NCBI GenBank assembly: GCA_015698045.1
Contig: BLAL01000241.1
Coordinates: forward strand, 186,001 to 250,000
Direction: 5' to 3'
DNA length: 64,000 bases
Source of the DNA: Rhizophagus clarus
Taxonomy: Eukaryota > Glomeromycota > Glomeromycetes > Glomerales > Glomeraceae
This document shows positions 24,801 through 38,678 of this stretch, piece after piece. Within the stretch, counting starts at the first letter, position 1. Every line of letters begins with the position of its first letter. The translations under genes and the position numbers were made by a program. A model generated the notes under the pieces. That model made no database searches and had not been told where the DNA came from. It worked only from the letters and a program-made list of their open reading frames with translations.

Positions 24801-27655
24801 TACTGCGGCTAATTCTTGCATTATGTGCTTTTTTCATAAAATAGGAAATAATATAAAAATAATGGTAAAATATTATTGTTTATTATCAAGTTATTAAGTT
24901 ACACACATATGATTATAATATGTACATTATGCGTTGAAAATTCTTGGCCTGCAAGTCGGCAATTAATAATCGTGAATTTTATTTATAGATCGTCTTAATA
25001 GAATAATCCATTATAATTAATCATACGAATGAAATGAGAATAATAGATTTATTATAATTGTTATAAGATAGAAATATATGGTTTCTTTTTTTTAATATTA
25101 TTCTATATAAATATCAAAATCAATAGGAACTCCGATCATTACCTACTAAGAGATACTGTACATGTATATATGATTGTAAATCGGAAATGTTTGATTGATT
25201 TCAATTTTCCTTCATTTTTTTTTTTACTCATTTTTCTTTTTTTGGAGTAAACCTTAGTAACATGTTATTCAGAAACAAAATCCCTGAATCCTTATACATA
25301 TTGCATGCTTAGTGTTAGAATTCCGTTCCTGAGTCAAAAAAAAAAAAAAACGAGTGTTTCAACTTTACAAAAATCGGAATCATGATTCCACATATTAATG
25401 TGATTATAACGAATTAATTTTAAAAAAACTTTCTTTATCAATGAGCAAATGTTTTGCCATCTCAAACGCATAATCCTTGCAGGAAAACCATAATTAACTT
25501 TATTGTGTTTAACTAAAATCCGGAATTTCCTTAGTAATAATAAATAAACATAAACGCGTGTTCGCATATTTCTAAAATAAATTTTAGCCATCAAAAGAAA
25601 ACAAAGAAATTTCTTTATTTTCACAAGTTCACAAGCTAACTTATATTTATATATTTATATATATATATATATTTAAATAAATAAACAAAATAAACAAAAT
25701 AAACAAAATAAAATAAATAAATATATAATTTGCGTTGCGTGATATTTGCATTATTAGGGTTTTTGTTTGATTATCAATTTAGCTAATCAATCACAAGATG
25801 AGGTTTTAGTTCTTAATATAGAGATTATTCACCTGATTAAGATATGGCGAAATTATTACATTTTAGCGGAGTAAGAAGGGAGACCCGACATAATACATAC
25901 GAATGCGAATACGAATACGACGAATACGAATACGCGCCGCTGATTTACGCTGATTACGCTGATTATTGATTAAATATGATTCAATATGATTAATACAAAG
26001 AATAATACGTAATGCATGATTCCTTTTGATGACATATTTTCACTGATTATCTATTTGGCGTTTAATTTATTTAAATTTATTTATATTTTGTTTAACAAAT
26101 CTCCCTATAATAAAAATATTTTTCTATACAAACAACCAATTTAATTTTAATTAAAATTATTAATCGCAGGAATTGAAACAAGAATAAAACTTGAAATAAA
26201 ACATAATAATCAAAAATTACAATTTCATGAATGCATATGATTGTGTTCTTTTGAACCATTGACATTGAATCATCCTGGAATTCACAAGTTCGTGAACTTT
26301 CTTTCAAATCAAAACTTGTTTCACTATCCTTATTACCAATAGAAAGAATCAATTTTAATTAGTTTAACTATTTTTATATATAATGTGAATTTTTTTTTTT
26401 TTTTTTTTTTTTTTAAAGTAAGTTTTTTCTTTCTGATTTTGTTTTCCAATATTGAAAAACAAGAAAAATTTTAATAAATAAAGTAACTAATATATTTAAA
26501 ATATCATTTATTAAAAAAAAAAATTTATGATTTTTATAAGCGGAGTTTTCTTATTATGTTGAATCGCATGACTTCCAATGTGACGTGTTTTTCATTTATT
26601 TTTAGGTCACATCGTTTAAATTGTTCAAGTAATGTTATATTTAATTTAATGATCCGCGTAATAAATTAAATAATACGCCCGATTTAATATGAATAAATAT
26701 ATACATATTAAAATTAAAAATATTTCCTTTAAAATCTATTTTAAGTTTATATTATAAAACACGACCGAAATTTCTTATTTTATTGTATGTATGCTATCTT
26801 GTTTCTCCTATTATAAATTACAAAATTTGTAATGTCATGTCATTATTGTGTAATTAATCGCGTTTTACTTTTACTGTGCTTTGTGTTCCGAATTAAGTGT
26901 TTCTTCTATGAAAGAGCAAAGAAAGGGGGGTTTATTTGACATTTTTAGGTGACGATCAACGCATGTTTCAATTTAGCCAATTTAGTTAGTTATTTTTTCG
27001 TGGCCAGAATTAAAAAATTTATGAAGGTAAAATCCCAGTAAAATTAGTTTAGTGATCTACTTTTCTTTTCTTTATTTGATTTATATGATAAAATGGACAT
27101 TACCGTCATTGCATGGTTCCGTTCATTGCGTCATGTATAACTATTTATTACAATAAGTTTCAGTATAACAAGAAAAACCAAAAAAATATGTCCACATTTC
27201 TAATAATAAACCAATAACAGGGGAGGGGTAGAAGGAAGAGGGGAAAAGATAAAATGATGATTATTATTAATCACATGACTATCTTTTTTTAATCCATTTT
27301 TCCACATTAGTCATTTACCGTAACCATGTCGGGTATTAGACTTCTTGCAAAAATTCATTTTTAAAATTAGATCTGTTCCAGAATATGTGTGGCTTAAATA
27401 TTCTGATTTATTATTTAACGAAAAGAAACCAATAATTTTTTTTTGATTTATAATATAATTTAAATTGAAAGAAAAACAATGATTATAAATATAATAAACA
27501 CTTCCGATAACTCCGTATACATGTATGTTTAACAAACGAAAAAAAAAAAAAAAAAAAGAGTAAATGAGAAGAAACTAATCTTTGATTCACTTTAAAAGAA
27601 AATTCTTATTTATCGAAAAAAAGCCATATTTGAGAACATTCTTTTAGTTTCTTTC

Positions 27656-27689
<34 letters not shown>

Positions 27690-30600
27690 GATTTCAACAC
27701 TAATACCAAAAAAGGTGATATAGGAAAATAATGGTATAGCGTAAAATGTGAAGATAATCTTTTTACCACATACATGACATACATGAAATATAAACAAGTT
27801 ATTGGAACGCTTATCCGATAATTATCAAAAAAAGAAAATGAAAAAAAATTATTCCAATTTTGATTGGTTTCGGGAAACCAGAATTTAAGGTTCATGATCA
27901 ACAGGTATTTGGGATTATTGAAAAACTCTATTGTTAACGGGTCTAAACTCTGTTAGGATTCTGATTTTTAGAATTTCGAAGATCCACATTGATAAAATTT
28001 ATTTACAATTAAAATTTATTTGAATATTGTTCAAGAGTGAATTGAAAAAAAAAAAAAATAATTATTCATAATTTGTTTAAATGGCGTAGATTTAAAATTA
28101 AATGAACAATCATCCCATTCTCAAAAAAAAAATATATATCAATAAACAAGAAGAGTAATTGTGTCACCATGGTAATTTTTCATTGAAATAAATCGCAATC
28201 ATTTAAAATTGTCGAATCAATCCCTAAAAAAAAATTAAAGTTGAAGATGATAACCTGTTAAAATGTTTAAATGTTATTTACCATTAAAAACTCAAATAAT
28301 GGCGGCAATTGTTTTTGCGGGGGAAAAAAAAAATAATATTTAATATTTTTTTTTTTTATTATTTTATTTTATTTTAATATTTTTATTATTTTTTTTTTTT
28401 CATAGCATCGTGTAACTTTGACACAGAGCTGACCTTGTCCAAATGTTATTTCTCACTTTCTATAATATCACAATTGGCTCGACCCCTTTTTTTAAGCCTA
28501 TCACAGGGTACCAAAATTGTTAATCATGATCATATGCCGTAGACAATGCACGAAATATTCACTTTCACGTAAATACGCAAATAAAAAACTTTTTATGTGG
28601 TGTATCGAAATTATTCCTTACTAATCTGTAAATTGTAAATGATAATCTCTTGTTTTGATATTAAGAAAAAAAAAGGTAAAATAAATAGAGGTCCGTTTCA
28701 CATTATTATTCTACCCAATACCTAATGCCTAATGATGATGGTGATGATGGTACACGTTAAATGCTATGCAAATATAATAAATATGTAGTAATACAATGCG
28801 GTTTCGGTTTAATAATTTAAAACTTCCCAATTTAGGTCTTTGTCCATTATATCGAAAAATGGAATAGTTAAGTTCGAAATTTAGAATTTAGAAAACGTTA
28901 TTAGGAAATGTTCTAATTCAAGGTTAATCCAGTAAATCCACGTATATATATATATATTTATTTACCAATGAAATTTTGATAATTCTTTGTGACGAATTCG
29001 TTTATTTAACATCTCATTGATCTCTTGGTTATTCGTTTAATGTTCAATGCACATTATGAATCACATGGAAATAAAAAGAATGATATGATGATAATGATGA
29101 TATTGATAATATGCAATCCTGCAACCCTATTTTTTTTTTTTTTTTCTTTGTATTGCGATGAAGAAAATTTATATGTTCATGATCTGGATGTTTTCCTGCA
29201 TGCTTTAATTATTATTATTATTTTTTTTTTTTTTAATGAATATCGATTTGGAAGGAAGTTTCGTATAAACGCGTTTGAATTGTTAACGAAAGTTTCACTT
29301 AATTATTCTTGCATATCCTTTTTTTTTCGAAAAAATTCTATGCAACCACCCGGTTTTTTTTTTAATATTTCAAACCTTAAAACTTAAGTGAAAAAAAAAA
29401 ACTTGTTAAAAAAAAAAACATTTGAGTAAATAATATAAATAATAAATATTTTTGCATATAACAGACAGCATGTATCTTTGTTATTACCTTTAATATCACC
29501 AAGAAATTTAACGTCACCCTTCACATTGACACTCCCAACCTAAATGTCGGAAGACGGAAGGTAAATCCCTACCAATCACATGACATTTGCTCATCCTGCA
29601 AGGTCTTACTAAAATATAAACATTAATTAACGATCATGTATGTTTTTCCATTAAATTTATGCAGCCCCGGAATTTTATATCGACCAATAAAGGGTAGTTA
29701 CAAATTTCGTTAAAAGATTAAAGATTAAACAAAAAAAAATTTTTTTATACCTTTATCTCTATAGAATCTAATTTATTCGCGCAAGTATTAAATTTATTGT
29801 TTTTGAGTGTAAGATATTATTATGAATAATTACGAGATTTATTAATTCATTTTATTAAATAAATATTTTTAATTACTATTTTAAATTATCGTTTAATTGG
29901 TTATTATTTAAAAATCTTTTCTTTTTTTAACATAGCACAAGGAAAGAATTCGATTCGACCCGAATTATGTAAGTAAGAGACTCAAGTTCGAATTCAAAAT
30001 ATCTTATAATGATAAACCGATAAACAAAACCCCTGAAGACTTACTTTATTAAATCTTTAACATGTTAATTTCTTGTCTGCCCTTCGTCTGTGAATTTTAC
30101 GTTGAATCATATCATTTGCAATTTTGTATAATAAAATAAATGCGTTAATATTTGTCTGCGCAAAACATGCGGGGGAAGGGGAATTATTGTTATTATTATT
30201 ATTTTTTTTTTTTTTTTTTTTTGTTCAATATACATATTTATATAGAAAACATTTTTTTTTTTAATAATGCGTCGTCATACTTAATTAATTCATTTTACAA
30301 TAGACTTTACTAAAAATATTAATATTAATTGCGTGATTATAAATATTTGTACTATATAAAAAAATAAAAGTTCCCGCATCGACCAAGAGATTGTGCAGCA
30401 AAAGATTAACCCGGGAATTGACTTTTTAGAACTTTATTAATTTCCAACTTTTTGAACTTTCCTTTATTTGTACTTTTAGAATTCAAAGTCTTTTTCTGGA
30501 ATACGGGTTTTTTTTTGTTGAAAATCCGTGTCACGTGATCTGATGGATTTTGATTGGATGTTTCGATAAAATCGGATACTAAATATTTCATTGATACTGT

Positions 30601-30894
30601 ATTTAAAAAATTTTGAAAAATAAATATACAACGGTTTTTTTTTTAATATTAATAAATATAATAAGTAACACAGAACAAAAATGTATCCCTGCGTTAAAAT
30701 AAAGTTGCATAAACAAAAATTTATAAAAAAAAAGTTTTTATCAACTTTTGATCTACTTATTAGATATTATTTACTCAATCAGTCCACAATCACAAAATGA
30801 AGATTTCTTTTAGTAAATTTCATGACCGCGTGACGCGTTTCATTTAACTTTCCAACAAAGGACAACAAGGAATATTTTTATTCTAATTGTTCAA

Positions 30895-30926
<32 letters not shown>

Positions 30927-32700
30927 AACGTTAAAGTTAAAAAAGTTAAAAAAAAAAAAAAACAACTGAAAAAGTTTTATCTTAATTAATACAATTTGTA
31001 CTCTCGTAGTTAAATTATATTTTTCATATTTGGCTGGAATTTTGTGTGATAGTAAAAAAGGTTTTACCGAAAGGTAAATAAACTTAAAACTTTAATGAAA
31101 TAAAAACTGCATTTTATTGATTTTATTGATAAATAATAATTTATGAGAAATTAAACTGGTTTGTTTGGGTTCTCTTTAATTGGATAAATATTATCTTACA
31201 TAAAGAACGGAATAAGAATCTTCCAAGATAAAAAAAAAAAACCTGATTTGGACCAATAATTAAATAATAAATTTAAATCATTGTTTGAGTATTAATCTTG
31301 TAATCTTATACTTTCCCTAATCTGTTTCAGTTTTTTTTTTTTTTTTTTAAAGGATATTCTGTTTAATTAATAAAATTTCTTTTTAAGCATAATGCAAGAA
31401 AAAAATGCATCCCTGATCGTCCCAGTGAAAAAAAGAAAGCTTCTTTTTTTTTTAAAAAAAAAAAAAGTTTCCTTCTCCTAAAAAAAAAATGTAACAGCTC
31501 TTAACTTTTTTTAGTATATAAAACAAAAATTTTTAATTCATTCTTCCAATACCTTTTTTTTTCAAAGGAAAAGACCGGTTTGTTTACGGGTTTTAGGTTA
31601 AAAATGTTTTTTTTTTTAAAAAAAACAAATATTCTATGTTATTTTTAATAATATAATAATTTTCTTTAATATAAATAAAGGACATATTATTTGTTTTTTT
31701 TTAGCCCCTTTACCTTTAAGAGAAAAACTTAAAAAATAAAATAAAATAAAATAAAATAAAAGTTTGCGTGTTACCATTTGAGCCTAAAAAATAAATAAAA
31801 TAAAAAAAAAAATAAATAAATAAAAATAAAAATGCACATTAAAAATAAAAAATTTATCACTTTTTAAAAAAAAAAAATCTCGTTTTTTTTTTTATAATTA
31901 TTTTTGGTGATTAGAATGAATATAATAGATCCTTGCAAAAAAGAAAATCACCCGGTTTGTTTTTTTTTTCTCAACTTGTTTACCTATCTTGAAACACAAG
32001 TAAGTTTTGGGTTAAATGATCATTTAAATTAAGTTATCATTATATCAAACCATAATATTTTTAATTATAATGATGATATTACGATTGAATATAGTTTTGT
32101 GCATCCATACGAGAAAGACCTTCCGATGAAAATATATTCTTATTAAGTTACATTAAATGCATAGAAATCATATGGTTTTTTTTTATTATAATGAATTTTA
32201 AATTACAATAAACCTTCAATAATGAATCAAATAAATAATTTTTTTTAGGGGCAATAGGTAGGAGGTTTCCTAATTATTGTGTATGAAAAAATTCTTGTAA
32301 TTACTAATTAAAGTGAAATAATTACATAAAGGGAAGTGCTGATTTTCTATGCATTTTATAATGGGATCAATTATTTCCAAATGAGAAATGACGATAAAAA
32401 AAGAAAATAGATCTTTTTTAATTTTCATTTTTTTTTTTTTTTTACTTATTACCACCTTATTGTACAATAAAGGTTATATATAATATTAATAACCCCGGCC
32501 TTAAAAAACTATAATTCCGAAAATTTTGTGTGACTCAATTTTTGTCATGCAGGTAATTTGACATCTTAAAAGAGTTAACAAATAAAAAAAAAAAAAATGT
32601 AATAAAAAAAAATGATGTACTGTGTTACTTTATTACGTATGCCGCAGCGATTTAATTTTAATTGGTGTTATTAAACTTACGAACTGAAACATATAGTAAA
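21831..32700. other. Gene-free AT-rich region with many dT/dA tracts
   Basis: Nearly 11 kb with no gene I can support. Open frames of 60-120 codons are Phe/Lys-rich products of homopolymers. Simple repeats include (AAAT)n at 22128-22160, poly-A at 22902-22926, GAATAC-type units at 25903-25935, T runs at 26393-26414 and 30200-30221, TTTA units at 30899-30926 and AAAAT units at 31735-31760. Poly-T directly joined to poly-A (fold-back) occurs near 27656-27689 and 31444-31465. No tRNA- or rRNA-like sequence was seen. Confidence 0.6.
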
Positions 32701-33285
32701 TCTATGAATGTAAGGGACTAAATGAATGCAAAGGAATGAATAAATGCAAGGGAATGAAATAAATGCAAGGGATTGAATGAATGTAAGGGAACGAGTGAGT
32801 GTAAGGTAAGGGGAATGAGTGTAAGGGAATGAATGTGAGGGGACGAGCGCGAAGGAATAAGTGAGAGGGAATGAATGAGTGCGAGAAAATGAATGACTAC
32901 GAGGGAATGAATGAGTGCGAGAAAATGAATGACTATGTGGGAATGAATGAGTGCGAGAAAATGAGTGAGAGGGAATGAATGAGTGCAAGAATGTAAGGAG
33001 GGAATTAGGAATAAATGAGTACGAGGGAATGAATGATTGCAAGAAAATAAGTTAACTTTAAGGGAATGGGGAATCAATGATTGCAAGGAAACAAGTGAAT
33101 ATAAAGGAATGGGGATGAATAAATGCGAAAAAATGAATGAGTGCGAAAGGAATGGATAAATGCAAGGAAATGAATTAGTGTAAGAGAACGAAACAGTGCA
33201 AAGTGAATAAATGCAAGAAAATGAATTAATGTAAGAGAACGAATGAGTGCAAAGTGAATAAATGCAAAGAAATGAATGAATATAA
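32701..33285. repeat. Degenerate GA-rich, C-poor minisatellite
   Basis: About 585 bp of variants of gggaatgaatgagtgcgaga and gggaatgaatgaatgtaa. Between 32870 and 32990 a 36 bp double unit (gagggaatgaatgagtgcga followed by gaaaatgaatgactac) repeats about three times. The plus strand has very few C residues. The minus strand therefore stays open in two frames, giving Ser/His/Phe/Leu-rich repeats (SFPHSHSFSRTH), which I take as an accident of the repeat and not a gene. Confidence 0.8.
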
Positions 33286-33915
33286 GAATTATTTTTAATA
33301 ATTATATTATACTAATGATTATATTATAATAAAAAAATTTCTTGGTTACATCTAAACTTTTTAAACTTTAGGGTTGATAGGATTAGTAACTCGGAAGACC
33401 GCTAAATTTTTTTTTTTTCGAAACCGAATCTTCATCTAATTGGTGGGGAAGTTTCTTTTTTGTTGATCATGAAAGGATGAGCGATACGTACTTTGACTAA
33501 AAAATGGGAATGTCTACAGAAAACTTCTTTCTAATGGACAAAATATCTTGAAAAAGATGAAAAAGAATTCAGATAATTCTTTTCGTTTGCGTGTGGCAAT
33601 TCTTTTAACGTGGACAACTTTTTTTTTTTATCGAATTTATATAATAAAATTTCTTCCTTTCATCTGTAAATAACTGTAAATAACTGTAAATAGCTGTAAA
33701 TCTTAGTAAAATTTAGATTTGATGTTTTATAACTTTGTATCAACATACTTTCTTTGTTACTTTCCGATTTTCTGCACTCTTCGTCAAAGAAAAACTTTGT
33801 CAAGAGTCTTTGTGAAAGTCGATCGCTCAACCAGATTTGGCTAGTGATACCAAAAAAAAATCATAATTGAAACAATATCATTGTTTCGAACCATAAACAT
33901 GACATTACACTGCTT

Positions 33916-33953
<38 letters not shown>

Positions 33954-36399
33954 ACAAGAAGATTTTTCTCTGTTTCAAATTACAAAGTTGGTGACACACA
34001 ATTCCCATATGCCCGTATCTCGGTGTAACGCATGTACGGCAGAGTTACGCTAACCAAAAATTTAATTATTATTTAAACAACAAAATTATTACTAGATTTT
34101 ATATTACAATTTAAAAGAAAATAATCAAACAAAAAATGGAAATTTTTCATCAATGTTTCGCTTATTAACTTCTCCAAGTTCGGTTAACCATATGATTCTT
34201 TCTAACGCCACAATTTAAAAATTTTTAGTAATGATAATTATAAATCGAACGAATGAAATTTTTGGCACCAGAAAAAATTTTTTTCACCCCTAAAAAAGAT
34301 ATCACATTAAAACAAACTATCACATCATGATCATTAAAAAAAATTAAAATTTTTATTTGAAAGATCCTTATTTATCCATGACAAATCTTCATAAAACTTA
34401 ATCAATGTTTTACACTTTAAACACAAATTTAATCTCATTTAAATTATTTAAAGTGTTGCCTTAAAAGTAATATAAGAACAAAGTTTAATATCTCTCAATG
34501 ATACACATATTAAAAGATCTTCACGGTGTAAACAGCATGAAGAAAATCTCAAAAGAATCATGACATTTGAACATTTTTAATTAGAGAATGACGATATTTA
34601 ATTTTTTCAAAGATTCCCTTTATTAGAATGAATGATAAAACATGAAAGATGAATAATGTATGACAAAACTTTTGAGTAATGTTGTAAAAAGTACACGATA
34701 AGGGGATTGGAATCATTGGAAGCTGCGCCATGAATCCATCATTTTTTCGATGTTATCATGTTAATTACAGTATATATTTACGAAATACGAAATTTATGAA
34801 ACATTTTTGCGATCCCTCTTCTTTTTTTTTTCAGTTTACGAACTATGTATGTATGATATGAAAACAGAATAAAAAAAAAATGCATTGATTGCAGTCGGTT
34901 TAAGCCGAAATCGAAGGATTCTTTAATATGTGAAAGATTAAATCTTTCTTTTGTAAAAAGTTTCAATTTTCTTACAAAGATTCATTCAATGTATAATTCT
35001 TTGTTGTATAAAGCAAATCATCACAAAAAATACCGCGAAATCGTCATTCTAATGTTCTAAAAATGATCAACAGAAATTAATTTAGTAATAATTGACAGTT
35101 GTTACCCAAAATAATGTACTTTTTGTTCGATATAATTAAGGTGAAATTAAATTTTTTTTAAAGCCTTATTACTATACAAGTTAATACAATTTAAAAGTGT
35201 CATTATAGTCGTCGGTTATTAATTACTTTAGGTTGCATTAAACAGATCATTTGTTTAAACAAATTAAACAAATTAAAGGAAAGAAAATAAAATCATGAGA
35301 ACAGGTTAAAAATAATTAAAACGTTTCGAATTTATGATGAGTCATTGATAACAACGAACAAAAAACTTAATCTTGGCCGTAAAAAAAAAAAAGAAAGAAA
35401 GAAAGAAAAAAATGCGAAGAAATTTCTATTCATTCTACTCTCATGTGATTCCTTGAAAGAATAAACCATGATAAAATATGATAAATATGTTACAGATTTT
35501 GTAACGTATCGTAAGTAAGTAAAATATGTACATGTACAATTACATTATTACATTATTCTTCATATTGTTCTTGTTTTCTTTTTTCCTTTCTCTTTTATAT
35601 TATTCCGATTCCCACGTTAAAAAAAAGATTTGGTCTTTGCATTTTTGTTTACATTAAATCGCTCCGAAATTGGTTTCATGGGTTCATAGAATCTACTCAA
35701 AAAAAGATAACTGACAAAAGATCAAATTAACATATTAAGATATTGTACCACTGAAATAAGCATATGTCAAGCGAACGTTGTAATTACAATGTATTATAAT
35801 TATCATATTGTGACGGGAAATGCTTGAAATATTTTTATCATTTAATTGATATATTATTAGTAATAAACCAATGATAAAATGATTTGTCATAGTATAATAA
35901 AAATGATTGACTGTACAGTACATTTGGGTTCGGAATAATAAGTTTCATTGTACAAAAATAAAATAATATCGAAACTTGAGTACCTTGTAAGACGTCATGA
36001 TTATGAAAATCCTGTAATCAAAAAAAAAAAACATTGACAAGGGTCCAATAATCACCTGATTTTTTTTTTTTTTAAGTGTATAAACAAAAGGGTTAAGAGT
36101 TTCAAAATTAATAGATAACTGGTCCACAAAACTAAATAAATGTTTAACAGGTGACTTTGATAAATAAATATGATGATTTTTAAATATTTATTAATAAAAT
36201 GAACCGTTTTTTCTTCGAAATAGCTTTATCATAGTGGAAGTACGGAAACAATGATCAAACATTCAAGGGGGAAAATCGGAACACATACACAAAGAAATTT
36301 CGACCAATTAGGAAAATATTTTTGTCACAAAAGAAAAAAAAGAATATAGAACGTGTTATCGATTGACGATTGAAATAAAGAATTATTATTATTTTTTTA

Positions 36400-36434
<35 letters not shown>

Positions 36435-38678
36435 TATCGTCGGCTTTGACTCATTTCTATTATTCCAAATAGGACGTACGAATATTCCGTATTAGAATGT
36501 GGCTGATAAGAAAAATTTTACAAAACAAGAATCAAACCGGATTTTATGGCTGTGAAATTTGTATAACAACCCATTGTTTAAAGAAATTAACTCCTGTTTA
36601 TCATGGTGATTGTGTGGCGTAAAGCCAAATCTTACCAAATTAATCCATTTTTCGCCACAATTATTTAAAGTTTCGGTTCCCCAATTTTAAATTCCTCTTC
36701 TAGTTCCATTTAATTTGTTCAATAATAAGACAAAGAAAAATGGTATATATGAAAGGGAAAGAAGGAAATTTAGCCCCAAATCATTGAACTTAACGAATTA
36801 TGAGAGCGGAACTTGATGGATCCGATTTTATTTTTACCAATTATAATAAATGATTGATCTTCCATAAATTGTGGTAGCCCTTGATATAGAAATAAAATGC
36901 CGGAGTATCAACGTTCAATCATCTTTTTTTTTTAAACAGGGATACAGGGATATAAAAAAAATACTTTAAGATAATATATATTTATTTATTAATAGTTTTT
37001 AACCATAAATAATGGAAAAGAAAGTGCCAAGAAAACGATTGAATTGCTGCGTCTTGAATGAAAAAAAAACTTACTCCCGATATGTATTTGTCTTAAGGGA
37101 GTACAATTTCCGCTACAATACCCGCAATTCATTTTATATAATAATTTATATTATCATTATACTAAATAAATAAATATATAATATATATATATATATATAA
37201 TATGTATAATGTAATAATTAATTGTATATCAGAAGACAATTTAAAATTTTTTTTTTTTTTTTTTTTTATTATTTTTTAGATAGAATGAGAAAATGGAAAC
37301 ACTCGGAGTTCAATTATTAAATTAGTTGAACCGTTTATTTTCCCCGCGTATACTTAATAAGTAAAAGAAGGAAGATTATGACTAGAAAGACAAAAGATAC
37401 GAAACTGATGATGATAAATAATTAGAAGTAAGTGAACCATTTCGCGTCTTTACTCTTAAAAAATTATATATAAAAACTTTAAATGAAATTTTACGTGACG
37501 TTTAAAAATTAGTTAAATGACTTGGAATGAGTTATTTTTTGTCACATATTTATTATATTCAAAGTCTATTATGCGTTTTTAATGTAATTTACAGCGTAGC
37601 AAAAAAAAAAAAATTGGTGACCTTTTTTTTTATATTCATTCATATCACATCATATAAATTTTAAAATAGAATTTTTTTTTTTTTAAAACAATAATTTCTG
37701 ATACAGATTGTTGTCACACTGCTTGAATCAATAGGAATAAATTTTAATTGTTGTTATATCATAGAAATTTTTTTAGTAAAAATTGAAGATCAAATTATTT
37801 TACCTAACATGTACCTATAATTTCGCGATGAAAATAATATAAATTCAAACAATAATTATTTTTATATATTTTATATATGTTAAATTTCTTTAATTTCTTT
37901 GAACTGTGAACTTTTGTTTTTAGTAAATATATATATATATATTATATATATATATATAATTTAATAATTTATTTTTTTTTTAAAAAAAAAAAATATCGGT
38001 CTATTTTTATGTAGATTACGTACTACTTTAAATAATATTATTTTGCACTACCTTTGATTTATCACTTATATCACATATATATATACATTACTTTAAAAAT
38101 TCTTTGATGAACATATTTGGATTGGCATTTATTATAAACCATTATATCAAAAATATATACTTTAAAATAATAAAAAAAAAAAAAAAAAAATGATGTGTAA
38201 CAAAATTTTTAGAATTAAAAAACTTTTTTTTTATAAACGGATTTACAATTTTATAATAAATATGTGTAACCATTTATTATATATAAAGAATGTCGCTTTT
38301 CATATGGAAAATTTTTAATCAAAAAAATATTAAAAACCTCAACAATCCGTTTATTTTGGACGGCACATTCACTTTTAAATTCTTTTAATTTTCGGAGAGA
38401 AAAATAAAACAACAACCCTGTTTGCCAAGGACAAACACCCATTACCTTAATTAAAATTAGTAAATTCTGGTGGAGAATTTATACCGTCCAAAAATTACTC
38501 CATTTTGAGTTTACTGATATATATATATATATATTTTTTTTTTTTAAAAAAAAAAAAAAAATTTTTTTTTTATTATTTTATATTTTATTTTTATTTTTAC
38601 ATTCTTTTTTTTGTAATTTATAATTTTTTTTTTTTTTCTTTTTTTTTCTTTAAAAAAACTTTTTTCTTAAAAAAAAAA
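33286..38678. other. Gene-free region upstream of the HMG gene
   Basis: About 5.4 kb of AT-rich sequence. It contains a short CTGTAAATAA tandem repeat (33665-33705), a 34-base A run (33918-33951), fold-back T/A junctions at 36403-36431 and 37973-37994, TA repeats at 37178-37200 and 37927-37960, and long T and A runs directly before the HMG start (38533-38678). Promoter elements of the HMG gene should be here but none can be named. Confidence 0.55.

Noticed and set aside
29930-30000. Possible tRNA-like B box (aagttcgaattc)
   Set aside because: No matching A box or cloverleaf could be drawn.
32677-33086. Two Ser/His/Phe-rich frames on the minus strand
   Set aside because: Both are open merely because the GA-rich minisatellite lacks stops on that strand; their repeats follow the DNA units.
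38505-38678. 58-codon N-terminal extension of the HMG gene
   Set aside because: It translates T and A homopolymers into Phe/Lys runs; the ATG at 38679 begins normal protein sequence.
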